Source: Aeromonas aquatica | Lineage (GTDB): Bacteria > Pseudomonadota > Gammaproteobacteria > Enterobacterales > Aeromonadaceae | Length of the DNA stretch: 57,855 nucleotides | Assembly: GCF_000764655.1 (NCBI RefSeq) | Contig: NZ_JRGL01000098.1 | Coordinates: 1-57,855, forward strand | Reading direction: 5' to 3' | In this document: in pieces, positions 37,135 through 43,921 of the stretch | How positions within the stretch are numbered: the stretch's first letter is position 1 | Layout of the letters: the number at the start of each line of letters is the position of its first letter | The notes under the pieces: model-generated | The model's database searches: none | What the model was told of the DNA's origin: nothing | The model's input: only the letters and a program-made list of their open reading frames with translations | Made by a program: the position numbers and the translations under genes

Positions 37135-37992
37135 TCAGTCCGTGCTATGCGCCGGATGACGCTGGCAGACCCAGAGAGAGGCCAACATCAGCAGGCCGCC
37201 CAGTGCGATCCTGAGCAGGTCTGCATCCTTGCCCCAGAGCACCAGGTTGACCAGCAAGCCCGCCGGGATCAGGGCGTTGTTCATGATGGCCAGCACGCCG
37301 CTGCTGACCAGGGTCGCGCCCTTGTTCCACAGGAAGTAACCCAGTCCGGACGCCCCCACCCCCAGCCAGAGCAGAATGCCCCATTGCAGGTTGCTGGTCG
37401 GGTATTGGGGCTGGCCCAGCAGTAACCAGGCGGGCAGGGCGATGGCCAGGGCCCCCAGATAGAAGCAGCCGAACACCGCGAGCTGGGGCGGCTGCTCCTT
37501 CTCGCGTGCCAGCAACACCTTGTAGCCGACCTGTCCGATGGCGAAGCAGAGGTTGGCCCCCTGCACCACCAGGAATCCCATCACATAGCTTTCGGTCAGG
37601 CCATCGAAGCGGATGACGGCCGCCCCCAGCACGGCGAGCAGGGCCCCCCACAGGTAGGTCGGTTTGAATCTGGACTCCAGCAGATCGTGGAGCAGGGTGA
37701 CGTAGATGGGGGTGAAGATGGTGAACACCAGCACCTCCGGCACCGTCAGCAGCAGGAAGGAGTGGTAATAGAACAGATACATGATGCCGAGCTGGGTGGC
37801 GCCGAGCGCCATCAGCTTGACGACCAGATCGGGTCTCAGCCAGCGGCGGCGCAGGAAGGGCAGGAACACCAGGCTGGCGAGAGCGATGCGGGTCAGCACG
37901 GAGAAGTAGGCATCCACCTGGCCGGCGAGGTAGACCCCGATCAGGCTGAAGGAGAAGGACCAGAGCAGGGTGACCCCTATCAAGTAGTTCAT
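37135..37992 (-). CDS. EamA/DMT superfamily transporter (first of two)
   Basis: A 285-residue inner-membrane protein with about ten hydrophobic helices in two EamA repeats (MNYLIGVTLLWSFSFSLIG; and from about residue 150, VQGANLCFAIGQVGYKVLLA). The family exports or imports amino acids, amines or other small metabolites; the substrate is unknown. It starts only 39 bases from the divergent DUF6314-like gene. A 13-bp T-N11-A box lies six bases upstream of its ATG, identical to one at the other DMT gene (38761-39660), suggesting shared LysR control. Confidence 0.88.
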   Translation of the reverse strand: MNYLIGVTLLWSFSFSLIGVYLAGQVDAYFSVLTRIALASLVFLPFLRRRWLRPDLVVKLMALGATQLGIMYLFYYHSFLLLTVPEVLVFTIFTPIYVTLLHDLLESRFKPTYLWGALLAVLGAAVIRFDGLTESYVMGFLVVQGANLCFAIGQVGYKVLLAREKEQPPQLAVFGCFYLGALAIALPAWLLLGQPQYPTSNLQWGILLWLGVGASGLGYFLWNKGATLVSSGVLAIMNNALIPAGLLVNLVLWGKDADLLRIALGGLLMLASLWVCQRHPAHSTD

Positions 37993-37997
37993 GTGAT

Positions 37998-38010
37998 TGA
38001 ATTGTCGTCA
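37998..38010. promoter_or_regulatory. Putative LysR-type box (T-N11-A), copy 1
   Basis: The 13-mer TGAATTGTCGTCA has LysR box form (T-N11-A) with dyad TGA-N7-TCA. It occurs identically at 39719-39731. Here it sits between the divergent starts of a DMT transporter (37992) and the DUF6314-like gene (38032). A further AATTG/CAATT inverted repeat spans 38000-38020. Confidence 0.55.
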
Positions 38011-38031
38011 GTTGTCAATTTGGAGGGCGCT

Positions 38032-38508
38032 ATGATGGCCGAGTTGGAAGGCGCGATCCAGCGTTTATGGGCACTGTTGCCACAGATCGGAGCATTTGCC
38101 TTCGAGGCGAGCAACGGGGTGGGTTCCGCGACCGACTGGAACGGGCGGGGTGAGGGAGAGGTGCGGGTGACCGATCACCAGGGGGGTTGGCTGTTTGCCG
38201 AGGCGGGCCGCTATACCACGCCCCACGGCCGTGAGCTCGCCATGCACAACAGTTTCTGGTGGCGGCGCAGCGAGCGGGGGATCTCGCTCTCCCATCTGCG
38301 CCATGAGGCCCCGGTCCTGCTGTTTGAGCTGCGGCCCGGGTCGGACGGGCGCTGGCTGACCGCCGAGCCCCATCTGTGCGGCCAGGACCACTACAGTGCC
38401 GAGCTGACACCATTGCCGGGCGGATTCAGGCTCGGCTGGCAGATCACCGGCCCGCGCAAGAATGAACGGCTCGAGTATCGTTACCTGCGAAGCGGGGAGG
38501 AGGCATAA
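38032..38508 (+). CDS. DUF6314-like protein
   Basis: A 158-residue soluble protein without signal or membrane segments. The pattern GVGSATDWNGRGEGEVRVTD, then LAMHNSFWWRRSERGISLSH, then EPHLCGQDHYSAEL and GWQITGPRKNERLEYRYLR matches what I recall of DUF6314: a small lipocalin-like beta barrel with a conserved HxCgxDxY and C-terminal GPRK. Function is unknown. GGAGG lies five bases before the ATG at 38032; a second ATG follows directly. Its stop overlaps the T-run of the opposing terminator. It is divergent from the first DMT gene. Confidence 0.75.
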   Translation: MMAELEGAIQRLWALLPQIGAFAFEASNGVGSATDWNGRGEGEVRVTDHQGGWLFAEAGRYTTPHGRELAMHNSFWWRRSERGISLSHLRHEAPVLLFELRPGSDGRWLTAEPHLCGQDHYSAELTPLPGGFRLGWQITGPRKNERLEYRYLRSGEEA

Positions 38509-38531
38509 AAAAACCGGCGCAGGGCGCCGGT
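38507..38531 (-). terminator. Terminator of the DMT transporter-small protein operon
   Basis: A perfect 8-bp stem ACCGGCGC/GCGCCGGT at 38513-38531 with loop AGG, followed on the minus strand by seven T. It lies 84 bases beyond the small gene at 38615-38776. Confidence 0.9.
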
Positions 38532-38614
38532 AGCGGGGACAAATCGGAGGTTTTTTTTAAAACGGTCCCAAAAACAGGAGAGATACACTCTCGTCACACA
38601 TTCAGAGATGGCAT

Positions 38615-38776
38615 TCAGGCATGCAGGGCATAGTTCAGCATGGCCTGCAGCTTGCTGTCGAACAGCCACGGCAGGGTCAGCATCAGCAGGCCGAGCAGTC
38701 CGGCCAGCCGGTGGCGATACTGCCAGCCGGCGATCAGCACCAGACCGCCGCAGAGGGTGGTCAGGATGCCTGACAT
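38615..38776 (-). CDS. Small membrane protein coupled to the DMT transporter
   Basis: A 53-residue protein, MSGILTTLCGGLVLIAGWQY..., with two predicted membrane helices (about residues 4-17 and 23-38) separated by the basic turn QYRHRL. Its ATG lies within the last codons of the DMT transporter (16-base overlap) and is preceded at seven bases by GGGAGG, a strong ribosome site inside the transporter's coding sequence. A terminator follows the gene. Overlap, ribosome site and terminator together make it a real gene. No known family is recognised; an accessory subunit of the transporter is possible. Confidence 0.75.
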   Translation of the reverse strand: MSGILTTLCGGLVLIAGWQYRHRLAGLLGLLMLTLPWLFDSKLQAMLNYALHA

Positions 38777-39660
38777 AGGCTGGCCTCCCGACGGGCACGG
38801 CGTTGCTGAGCCCACTGGTTGAGGGCGACCGAGCCCAGGATCAGGGCCAGTGCCGCGCCTGTGGTGGACTGGATCTGCTCGCCGAGGAACAGGGCGCCCA
38901 GCATGACGCCAAACAGCGGCACCAGGTAGTTGCTGAAGGAGGCGAAGGTCGGGCCCGCCTGCTGGATCAGCGCCATGTAGAGGAAGTAGACCAGGCCGGT
39001 ACAGAACACGCCCAGCACGGCGACCGCCCCCATGGCCTGCTGGCTCGGCATCGTGAGGGCGCTCAGATCGGTGACGAAGGGCGCGGCCAGCAACAGCTGG
39101 ATGGCCGACGAGATCAGGATGTTGCGAGCCACCACCACGGGGTGGTCCTTGGCGAAGCGCTTGATCATCAGCAGGCCGATGGCGAAGCAGCTGGCCCCGA
39201 ACAGGATGGCGACGGCGCCGAGCAGGCCCGCATCCATGCCATTCGCCAGTTTCGGCCAGAACAGCACCAGCACACCGACAAAGCCGATGACCACGGAGAC
39301 AAGGCCTCCCTTGGTGATTTTTTCACCGGAAACCAACAAGGGTGCCATCAAGATGGTGACAAAGGGGATACAACCCATCACCACGGCGGCGATGGCGCTA
39401 TCCACGTACTGCTGACCCCAGGCCACCATGATGAAGGGGATGGTGGCATCGAGCAGGGCGATCAGCATATAGGTGCGCCACGGCGTGTGTTCGCTCTTGA
39501 GGCGCATGAACAGGCAGAGCAGACCCAGGGTCAGGCTACCGCACAGGGCGCGCACGGAGGCCACCATGATGGGAGGCATCTCGTTGACGGCCTGATGCAT
39601 GAAAATGAACTGGGAACCCCACAACAGGCCGATCGCCAGTAACAACAGATAGCTGCGCAT
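38761..39660 (-). CDS. EamA/DMT superfamily transporter (second)
   Basis: A 299-residue inner-membrane protein with about ten helices in two EamA repeats (MRSYLLLLAIGLLWGSQFIF; VVIGFVGVLVLFWPKLANG). The ATG at 39660 has GGAG six bases upstream. It is divergent from a LysR regulator, with a 91-base spacer containing the T-N11-A box at 39719-39731, so it is probably the regulator's target. Its 3' end overlaps the start of a 53-residue membrane protein gene. The substrate is unknown; export of an amino acid or metabolite is the common role. Confidence 0.9.
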   Translation of the reverse strand: MRSYLLLLAIGLLWGSQFIFMHQAVNEMPPIMVASVRALCGSLTLGLLCLFMRLKSEHTPWRTYMLIALLDATIPFIMVAWGQQYVDSAIAAVVMGCIPFVTILMAPLLVSGEKITKGGLVSVVIGFVGVLVLFWPKLANGMDAGLLGAVAILFGASCFAIGLLMIKRFAKDHPVVVARNILISSAIQLLLAAPFVTDLSALTMPSQQAMGAVAVLGVFCTGLVYFLYMALIQQAGPTFASFSNYLVPLFGVMLGALFLGEQIQSTTGAALALILGSVALNQWAQQRRARREASLCQAS

Positions 39661-39718
39661 TTTAATCTCCGATGTAATTTGCCCGCGCATTCTATGCAAT
39701 CTGCTACTATGCCAAAAA

Positions 39719-39731
39719 TGAATTGTCGTCA
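39719..39731. promoter_or_regulatory. Putative LysR-type box (T-N11-A), copy 2
   Basis: The same 13-mer, TGAATTGTCGTCA, as at 37998-38010. Here the dyad is longer (AATGA-N7-TCATT, 39717-39733). It lies between the divergent lysR-type gene and DMT transporter, 21 bases from the regulator's ATG, where LysR proteins usually bind to control themselves and the divergent gene. Confidence 0.6.
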
Positions 39732-39751
39732 TTCCACTATGGCCAATATCG

Positions 39752-40711
39752 ATGGAACTCCCCCTTTCCCGCCTGGATCTCAACCTGCTCACCGTGTTCG
39801 ACATGCTGATGCAGGAGCGCAACGTCACCCGTGCCGCCGAGCGGTTGCACCTCTCCCAGTCCACCGTCAGCCACGCCCTCGGGCGACTGCGCAGTGCGCT
39901 GGACGATCCGCTGTTTGTCATGAGCCGGCGCGAGATGATGCCCACCGAGCGCGCCAAGGCGCTGGCGGGGCCGGTGCGCCAGGCGCTGGCCATGCTGGAG
40001 CAGGGCTTGCGCCAGGCGAAGGGGTTCGATCCCGCCAGTGCCCAGCGGGTGTTTCGCATCGCCACCCCGGGCTCGGTGGAGCACGGCCTGGTGCCGACGC
40101 TGGTGGAGCGCATGGTCCAGCAGGCGCCCCAGTGTCGGTTGGAGGTGTGTGAGCTGGCGGACAGCGACTACGAGCGGGAGCTGGAGAAGGGGGAGCTGGA
40201 TCTGGTGATCGGTTTCGCCGATGCCAACAACCTGTCGCCCCGGCTGTGGCGCGAGGAGTGGTTCAGCAACCCGCTGGTGTGCCTGTCACCGCTGGGCAGC
40301 GCACTGCCGGATGTGCTGGGGCCGGCCGATCTGGTCAGCCGCCCCCATATTTACACCTCCAGCTGGGGCCACAGCCAGGCCATGGTGGATCTCTGGCTGG
40401 CCCGCTTCGAGGTGGCGCGTGAGTTGGGCGTCAGATTGCCGAGCTTTATGGCGGTGCCGCAGCTGATGGCGACCGGCCGTTATCTGGTGGTGGTGCCGGA
40501 GATGATCGGCCGCCACTTCAGTCGCTACTACCCGCTGCGGCTGCATCAGCTGGACCCGGAGATCCCCATCGTCTACCTGATGGCGGGTCACCCCCTCACC
40601 GCCCATGACGAGGCGATCGGCTGGTTCAAGGGGTTGCTGCACCGGCTCGCCCTCGAACGCTACGGCAAGGCCGCGCTGGGCACGGCGGCTCAGCGCAACC
40701 CGGCGAAGTAA
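39752..40711 (+). CDS. LysR family transcriptional regulator
   Basis: A 319-residue LysR protein. The winged helix-turn-helix spans about residues 8-66 ([40 protein letters not shown]). The effector-binding domain runs from about 98 to 300 ([38 protein letters not shown] region). The pattern is NodD/PA0477-like rather than CysB-like. It is divergent from the second DMT transporter and probably controls it, perhaps also the first DMT gene 1.7 kb away through the shared box. It ends overlapping the convergent trpS gene by 22 bases. Confidence 0.92.
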   Translation: MELPLSRLDLNLLTVFDMLMQERNVTRAAERLHLSQSTVSHALGRLRSALDDPLFVMSRREMMPTERAKALAGPVRQALAMLEQGLRQAKGFDPASAQRVFRIATPGSVEHGLVPTLVERMVQQAPQCRLEVCELADSDYERELEKGELDLVIGFADANNLSPRLWREEWFSNPLVCLSPLGSALPDVLGPADLVSRPHIYTSSWGHSQAMVDLWLARFEVARELGVRLPSFMAVPQLMATGRYLVVVPEMIGRHFSRYYPLRLHQLDPEIPIVYLMAGHPLTAHDEAIGWFKGLLHRLALERYGKAALGTAAQRNPAK

Positions 40712-41703
40712 TCCAGCCCCATGGCACCCTTGACCTCGGCCAGCACCTCGTCGGTGAGGGTGCGAGCCTGCAGCGTTCCCTGATGCAGCAGCGCCAGCAG
40801 TTGGCCCTTGTCGGCGATGGCCGCCTGCCGCCGTTCCCGCATGGGGGCGAGCAGGGCCTGCAGGCAGTCGTTCAGCACCTGCTTGCAGCGCATGTCACCC
40901 AAGCCGCCGCGCTGGTAGTGGGCCTTCATCTCGGCCACCAGCGTCTTGTCCGGGTGGAAGGCATCCAGATAGGCAAACACCGTATTGGCCTCCACCTGAC
41001 CGGGATCGCTCACCTTGAGGTGATTGGGGTCCGTGTACATGGCGAACACCGCCTGCTTGATCTCATCCCTCGACATGCCGAGCTCTATGGTGTTGCCGAG
41101 GGACTTGGACATCTTGGCCTTGCCGTCGATGCCGGGCAGGCGGCCGGTGTCGCTCAGTATGGGCTGGCACTCGGTCAGTACCTCCTTGCCCACCAGGGCA
41201 TTGAAGCGGCGCACTAACTCGTTGGTCTGCTCCAGCATGGGCAGCTGATCCTCGCCGACCGGCACATGGGTGGCGCGAAAGGCGGTGATGTCGGCGGCCT
41301 GGCTGACCGGATAGACCAGGAAGCCCGCAGGCAGGCTGCGCTCGAACCCTTTTTGCTGGATCTCCGCCTTGACGGTGGGGTTGCGCTCCAGCCGGGCGAC
41401 GCTGACCAGATTGAGGTAGTAGCAGGTCAGCTCGGCGAGGGCGGGCAGAGCGCTCTGCAGGCAGAAGGTGGTCTTGGCGGGATCCAGGCCGGCTGCCAGG
41501 TAATCGGCCATCACCTCCAGCACGTTGTCGGTCACCTTGGCCGGGTTGTGGCCGTTGTCGGTCAGCGCCTGCAGATCGGCGATCATCACGAACTGGCGGT
41601 AATGGGACTGGGCCTCTACCCGCTGGCGCAATGAGCCGACGTAGTGGCCTATGTGCAGTCTGCCGGTGGGTCTGTCGCCAGTCAGTATGATGGGGTTATG
41701 CAT
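40690..41703 (-). CDS. trpS: Tryptophanyl-tRNA synthetase, auxiliary (TrpRS II-like) type
   Basis: A 337-residue class-I synthetase charging tRNA-Trp. The ATP motifs are [11 protein letters not shown] (HIGH) and [15 protein letters not shown] (KMSKS). The sequence [26 protein letters not shown] and [28 protein letters not shown] is unlike E. coli TrpS. It resembles the second TrpRS of Deinococcus and the inducible, often indolmycin-tolerant TrpRS forms of some bacteria. A standard trpS is therefore expected elsewhere in this genome. The ATG at 41703 has GGAGAG upstream. A leader peptide with tandem Trp codons and a terminator hairpin precede it, indicating attenuation control. Confidence 0.93.
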   Translation of the reverse strand: MHNPIILTGDRPTGRLHIGHYVGSLRQRVEAQSHYRQFVMIADLQALTDNGHNPAKVTDNVLEVMADYLAAGLDPAKTTFCLQSALPALAELTCYYLNLVSVARLERNPTVKAEIQQKGFERSLPAGFLVYPVSQAADITAFRATHVPVGEDQLPMLEQTNELVRRFNALVGKEVLTECQPILSDTGRLPGIDGKAKMSKSLGNTIELGMSRDEIKQAVFAMYTDPNHLKVSDPGQVEANTVFAYLDAFHPDKTLVAEMKAHYQRGGLGDMRCKQVLNDCLQALLAPMRERRQAAIADKGQLLALLHQGTLQARTLTDEVLAEVKGAMGLDYFAGLR

Positions 41704-41744
41704 GTCATTCTCTCCGGTTGGGGGTGAGCCGGGAGGCGACAAAG

Positions 41745-41839
41745 GGATAAAAACAATGACCGCCTCTCGGCGGTCACGGTGTTTTCTGTTGAAAATTTCA
41801 CATAGAAAAGTGGTGCCGCCTGTTTAGGAGCAGCACCAC
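41745..41839 (-). promoter_or_regulatory. Tryptophan transcription attenuator of trpS
   Basis: Four segments on the minus strand can pair in a classical scheme. Segment 1 (41839-41830, GTGGTGCTGC) covers the Trp codons of the leader peptide. Segment 2 (41819-41810, GCGGCACCAC) pairs with it over 10 bp with one G-U. Segment 2 extended by one base (GGCGGCAC, 41820-41813) also pairs with segment 3 (GTGACCGCC, 41777-41769) with one bulged A. Segment 3 pairs with segment 4 (GGCGGTCA, 41764-41757) as an 8-bp terminator with loop GAGA followed by TTGTTTTTATCC. Ribosome stalling at the Trp codons would favour 2:3 and read-through. This is read from sequence; function is inferred. Confidence 0.88.
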
Positions 41840-41871
41840 CAGTTGTTGTGATTGAAAGCTGTGATGTTCAT
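41824..41871 (-). CDS. Leader peptide with tandem Trp codons upstream of trpS
   Basis: A 15-residue peptide MNITAFNHNNWWCCS then TAA, with the two Trp codons at 41841-41836 followed by two Cys codons. The Trp codons form the 5' half of segment 1 of the attenuator, and the stop codon lies three bases before segment 2, so a ribosome reaching the stop would cover segments 1-2. The ribosome site is weak (no clear AGGAG). A promoter-like TTGCAG-17-TAGCTT at the uspA 3' end would start transcription only a few bases before the ATG, so co-transcription from uspA is an alternative. Confidence 0.82.
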   Translation of the reverse strand: MNITAFNHNNWWCCS

Positions 41872-41896
41872 GGATAAACAAGCTACGCCCGTTTGA

Positions 41897-42331
41897 TCAC
41901 TTCTGCAAGGGGACGACCAGCAGATCGCAGGGCACTGTGTTCATCAGCTGACGGGCGCTGGAGGTGAGCAGGCTCCAGAAACTCTGACGATGGCCGCACA
42001 CCAGCAGGTCGATCTGGTAATCCTTGACCGCCTGATTGACCCGCTCGCTCAGATCGCCGCAGATCACCAGCTTCTTCTCGATGGGGTAGTCCACCGAGGC
42101 CAGGAAGGCTTCCAGCTTCTCCTTCGCTTCGGCGATCACCTGATCCTGCACGTTGTCGATGTCGATATCGATCATCTCGGTGTAGAGATCCTTGAGGTCC
42201 ACGTCGACGTGGATCACCGACAACTTGGCGCCATTGGAGCGGGCCCGGTCGACCGCCTTCTCGATCACCTTGCGGTTGTCTTCCGACAGGTCGATCGCGG
42301 CCAGTACGTGTTTGTAATAGGTTCCATTCAT
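41897..42331 (-). CDS. uspA: Universal stress protein A
   Basis: A 144-residue cytoplasmic UspA-fold protein, same length as E. coli UspA. It opens MNGTYYKHVLAAIDLSEDNR and includes AKLSVIHVDVDLKDLYTEMID. The C-terminal block VCGHRQSFWSLLTSSARQLMNTVPCDLLVVPL is very close to E. coli UspA and departs from the ATP-binding GxxGxxxxxxxxxGS loop of UspFG types. The start at 42331 has AGGAGA upstream. It lies upstream of the trpS leader in the same direction with only 25 bases between its stop and the leader ATG. Confidence 0.93.
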   Translation of the reverse strand: MNGTYYKHVLAAIDLSEDNRKVIEKAVDRARSNGAKLSVIHVDVDLKDLYTEMIDIDIDNVQDQVIAEAKEKLEAFLASVDYPIEKKLVICGDLSERVNQAVKDYQIDLLVCGHRQSFWSLLTSSARQLMNTVPCDLLVVPLQK

Positions 42332-42707
42332 GGGAGTTCTCCTCACTGATCCTGGGTTCACTATACCAATGTCTGATGAAACTAAAACGGTGTTGTCACC
42401 ACGGCCTCAGGATTGGAATGGGTTTTCTGTACGGCTATGTTGCCGCCTTCGATGAAAAGTTGTGCATATATTGAGCAAGAATTTGAAGCCGATCACAGCC
42501 GGCGTATTGCCCCGCAACGGCGAGGGGAATAGGATGTGCCCGTGCTTCGCAATGAACACAAAACAACAAAAAGCATCTGAATACCGCTTTGGGGAGCCTC
42601 GTGCTCCCTCTTGTTTTTCTGCGCCCTTCCGTACCCGATCCCCCCTGACATCAAGGTAATCCGTTGCGTCATGGCTATGCTGTAGCCAGTTCAAGCGGAG
42701 ATTTCTC
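42332..42707. other. 376-base non-coding stretch between uspA and fabV
   Basis: This divergent spacer should carry the promoters of uspA and fabV. No protein gene is supported: an open minus-strand frame at 42407-42709 has no ribosome site and crosses the fabV start. The one clear element is a terminator-like hairpin at 42592-42618 pointing toward fabV. Confidence 0.5.
42592..42618 (+). terminator. Terminator-like hairpin upstream of fabV
   Basis: Stem GGGAGC/GCTCCC with loop CTCGT followed by TCTTGTTTTT, 90 bases before the fabV ATG and on the same strand. It must end an upstream plus-strand transcript: a small RNA or an attenuated fabV leader. A TATATT at 42467-42472 is a possible -10 but has no well-spaced -35. 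No leader peptide with repeated codons was found. Confidence 0.6.
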
Positions 42708-43895
42708 ATGATTATTCATCCTCAGATCCAGGGCTGCGTTGCCCGCAATTGTCATCCCATAGGTTGCCGGGCCGCCGTGGCTCAGCAGATCGCCGGCGTC
42801 AGGGCGGCGGGCCACTTCAACGGGCCCAGGCGGGTGCTGGTGCTGGGGGCCTCGTCCGGTTTCGGGCTGGCGTCCCGCATCGCCCTGACCTTCGGGGCGG
42901 GAGCCGACACCGTCGGTGTCTCGTTCGAGCGGGGGCCGTCCGACAAGGGGCTCGGTAGCGCGGGCTGGTACAACAACATCTGGTTTAGGCAGGCTGCGGA
43001 GCAGGAGGGGCGCATCGCCGTCAACCTGATCGGCGATGCCTTCTCGGACGCCATGCGCCAGCAGGCGGTGGAGAGCATCCGCCAGCAGTTGGGGCAGGTG
43101 GATCTGGTGGTCTATTCGCTGGCGAGCGGCATCCGGCTGCTGGCCGATGGCACCCAGGTGCGCTCCGTACTCAAGACTACGGGCCAGCCGTTCAGCGGCT
43201 GGGGGCTGGATCTGGAACACGACAGCCTGGTGCAGCAATCCCTGGCCCCCGCCACCCCGGAGGAGATCCAGGGCACCGTCACCGTGATGGGGGGCGAGGA
43301 CTGGCAACTCTGGCTGCAGGCGCTGCAGCAGGCGGATTGTCTGGCGCCGGGCGTGCAGACGGTGGCTTACTCCTACATTGGCCCGGAATCCACCTATCCG
43401 ATCTATCGAGATGGCACCATCGGCTATGCCAAGGAGCACCTGCACGCCACCGCCGAGACCATCAATCTGCAGCTGGCCGAGCTCGGCGGCCACGCCTGGG
43501 TGTCGGTGTGCAAAGCGCTGGTGACCAAGGCGAGCGCCTACATCCCTGTGCTGCCGGTCTACCTCGGCCTGCTGATGGGGGTGATGAAGGAGCGCGGGGT
43601 GCACGAGGGCTGCATCGAGCAGATGCGGCGGCTGTTTGCCGACAAGATGTACGGACCTCAAGGGGTGGTGGCCGACGGCAACCGCTTGATCAGGATGGAT
43701 GACCACGAGCTGGACCCGGCCGTGCAGGCGGCGGTCTCGGCGCTCTGGTCCAAGGTGACGCCGGACAACTTCCAGGCCCTCGGGGATTTTGCCGGGCTGA
43801 AGCGGGACTTCATGCAGCTCAATGGCTTCGAGCTGGCGGAGGTCGACTACGGGGCACCGGTGAATGAGGCGTCACTGACCGAGCTGGTGCCCTGA
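42708..43895 (+). CDS. fabV: Enoyl-ACP/trans-2-enoyl-CoA reductase FabV
   Basis: A 395-residue NADH-dependent reductase catalysing the last step of fatty-acid elongation. It is one long SDR-fold protein, larger than FabI. The N-terminus MIIHPQIQGCVARNCHPIGC, the cofactor loop VLVLGASSGFGLASRIAL with VSFERGPSDKGLGSAGWYNN, and the catalytic Tyr-X8-Lys in IYRDGTIGYAKEHL are family features. FabV enzymes are typically insensitive to triclosan. GCGGAG lies upstream of the ATG at 42708. It may be the only or a second enoyl-ACP reductase of the organism; the window does not tell. Confidence 0.96.
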   Translation: MIIHPQIQGCVARNCHPIGCRAAVAQQIAGVRAAGHFNGPRRVLVLGASSGFGLASRIALTFGAGADTVGVSFERGPSDKGLGSAGWYNNIWFRQAAEQEGRIAVNLIGDAFSDAMRQQAVESIRQQLGQVDLVVYSLASGIRLLADGTQVRSVLKTTGQPFSGWGLDLEHDSLVQQSLAPATPEEIQGTVTVMGGEDWQLWLQALQQADCLAPGVQTVAYSYIGPESTYPIYRDGTIGYAKEHLHATAETINLQLAELGGHAWVSVCKALVTKASAYIPVLPVYLGLLMGVMKERGVHEGCIEQMRRLFADKMYGPQGVVADGNRLIRMDDHELDPAVQAAVSALWSKVTPDNFQALGDFAGLKRDFMQLNGFELAEVDYGAPVNEASLTELVP

Positions 43896-43921
43896 GGGAC
43901 GGGCGCTGATGCAGCCCCCTG

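Noticed and set aside
42407..42709. A 100-codon minus-strand frame between fabV and uspA
   Set aside because: It crosses the fabV start and the terminator-like hairpin, has no ribosome site and looks non-protein-like.
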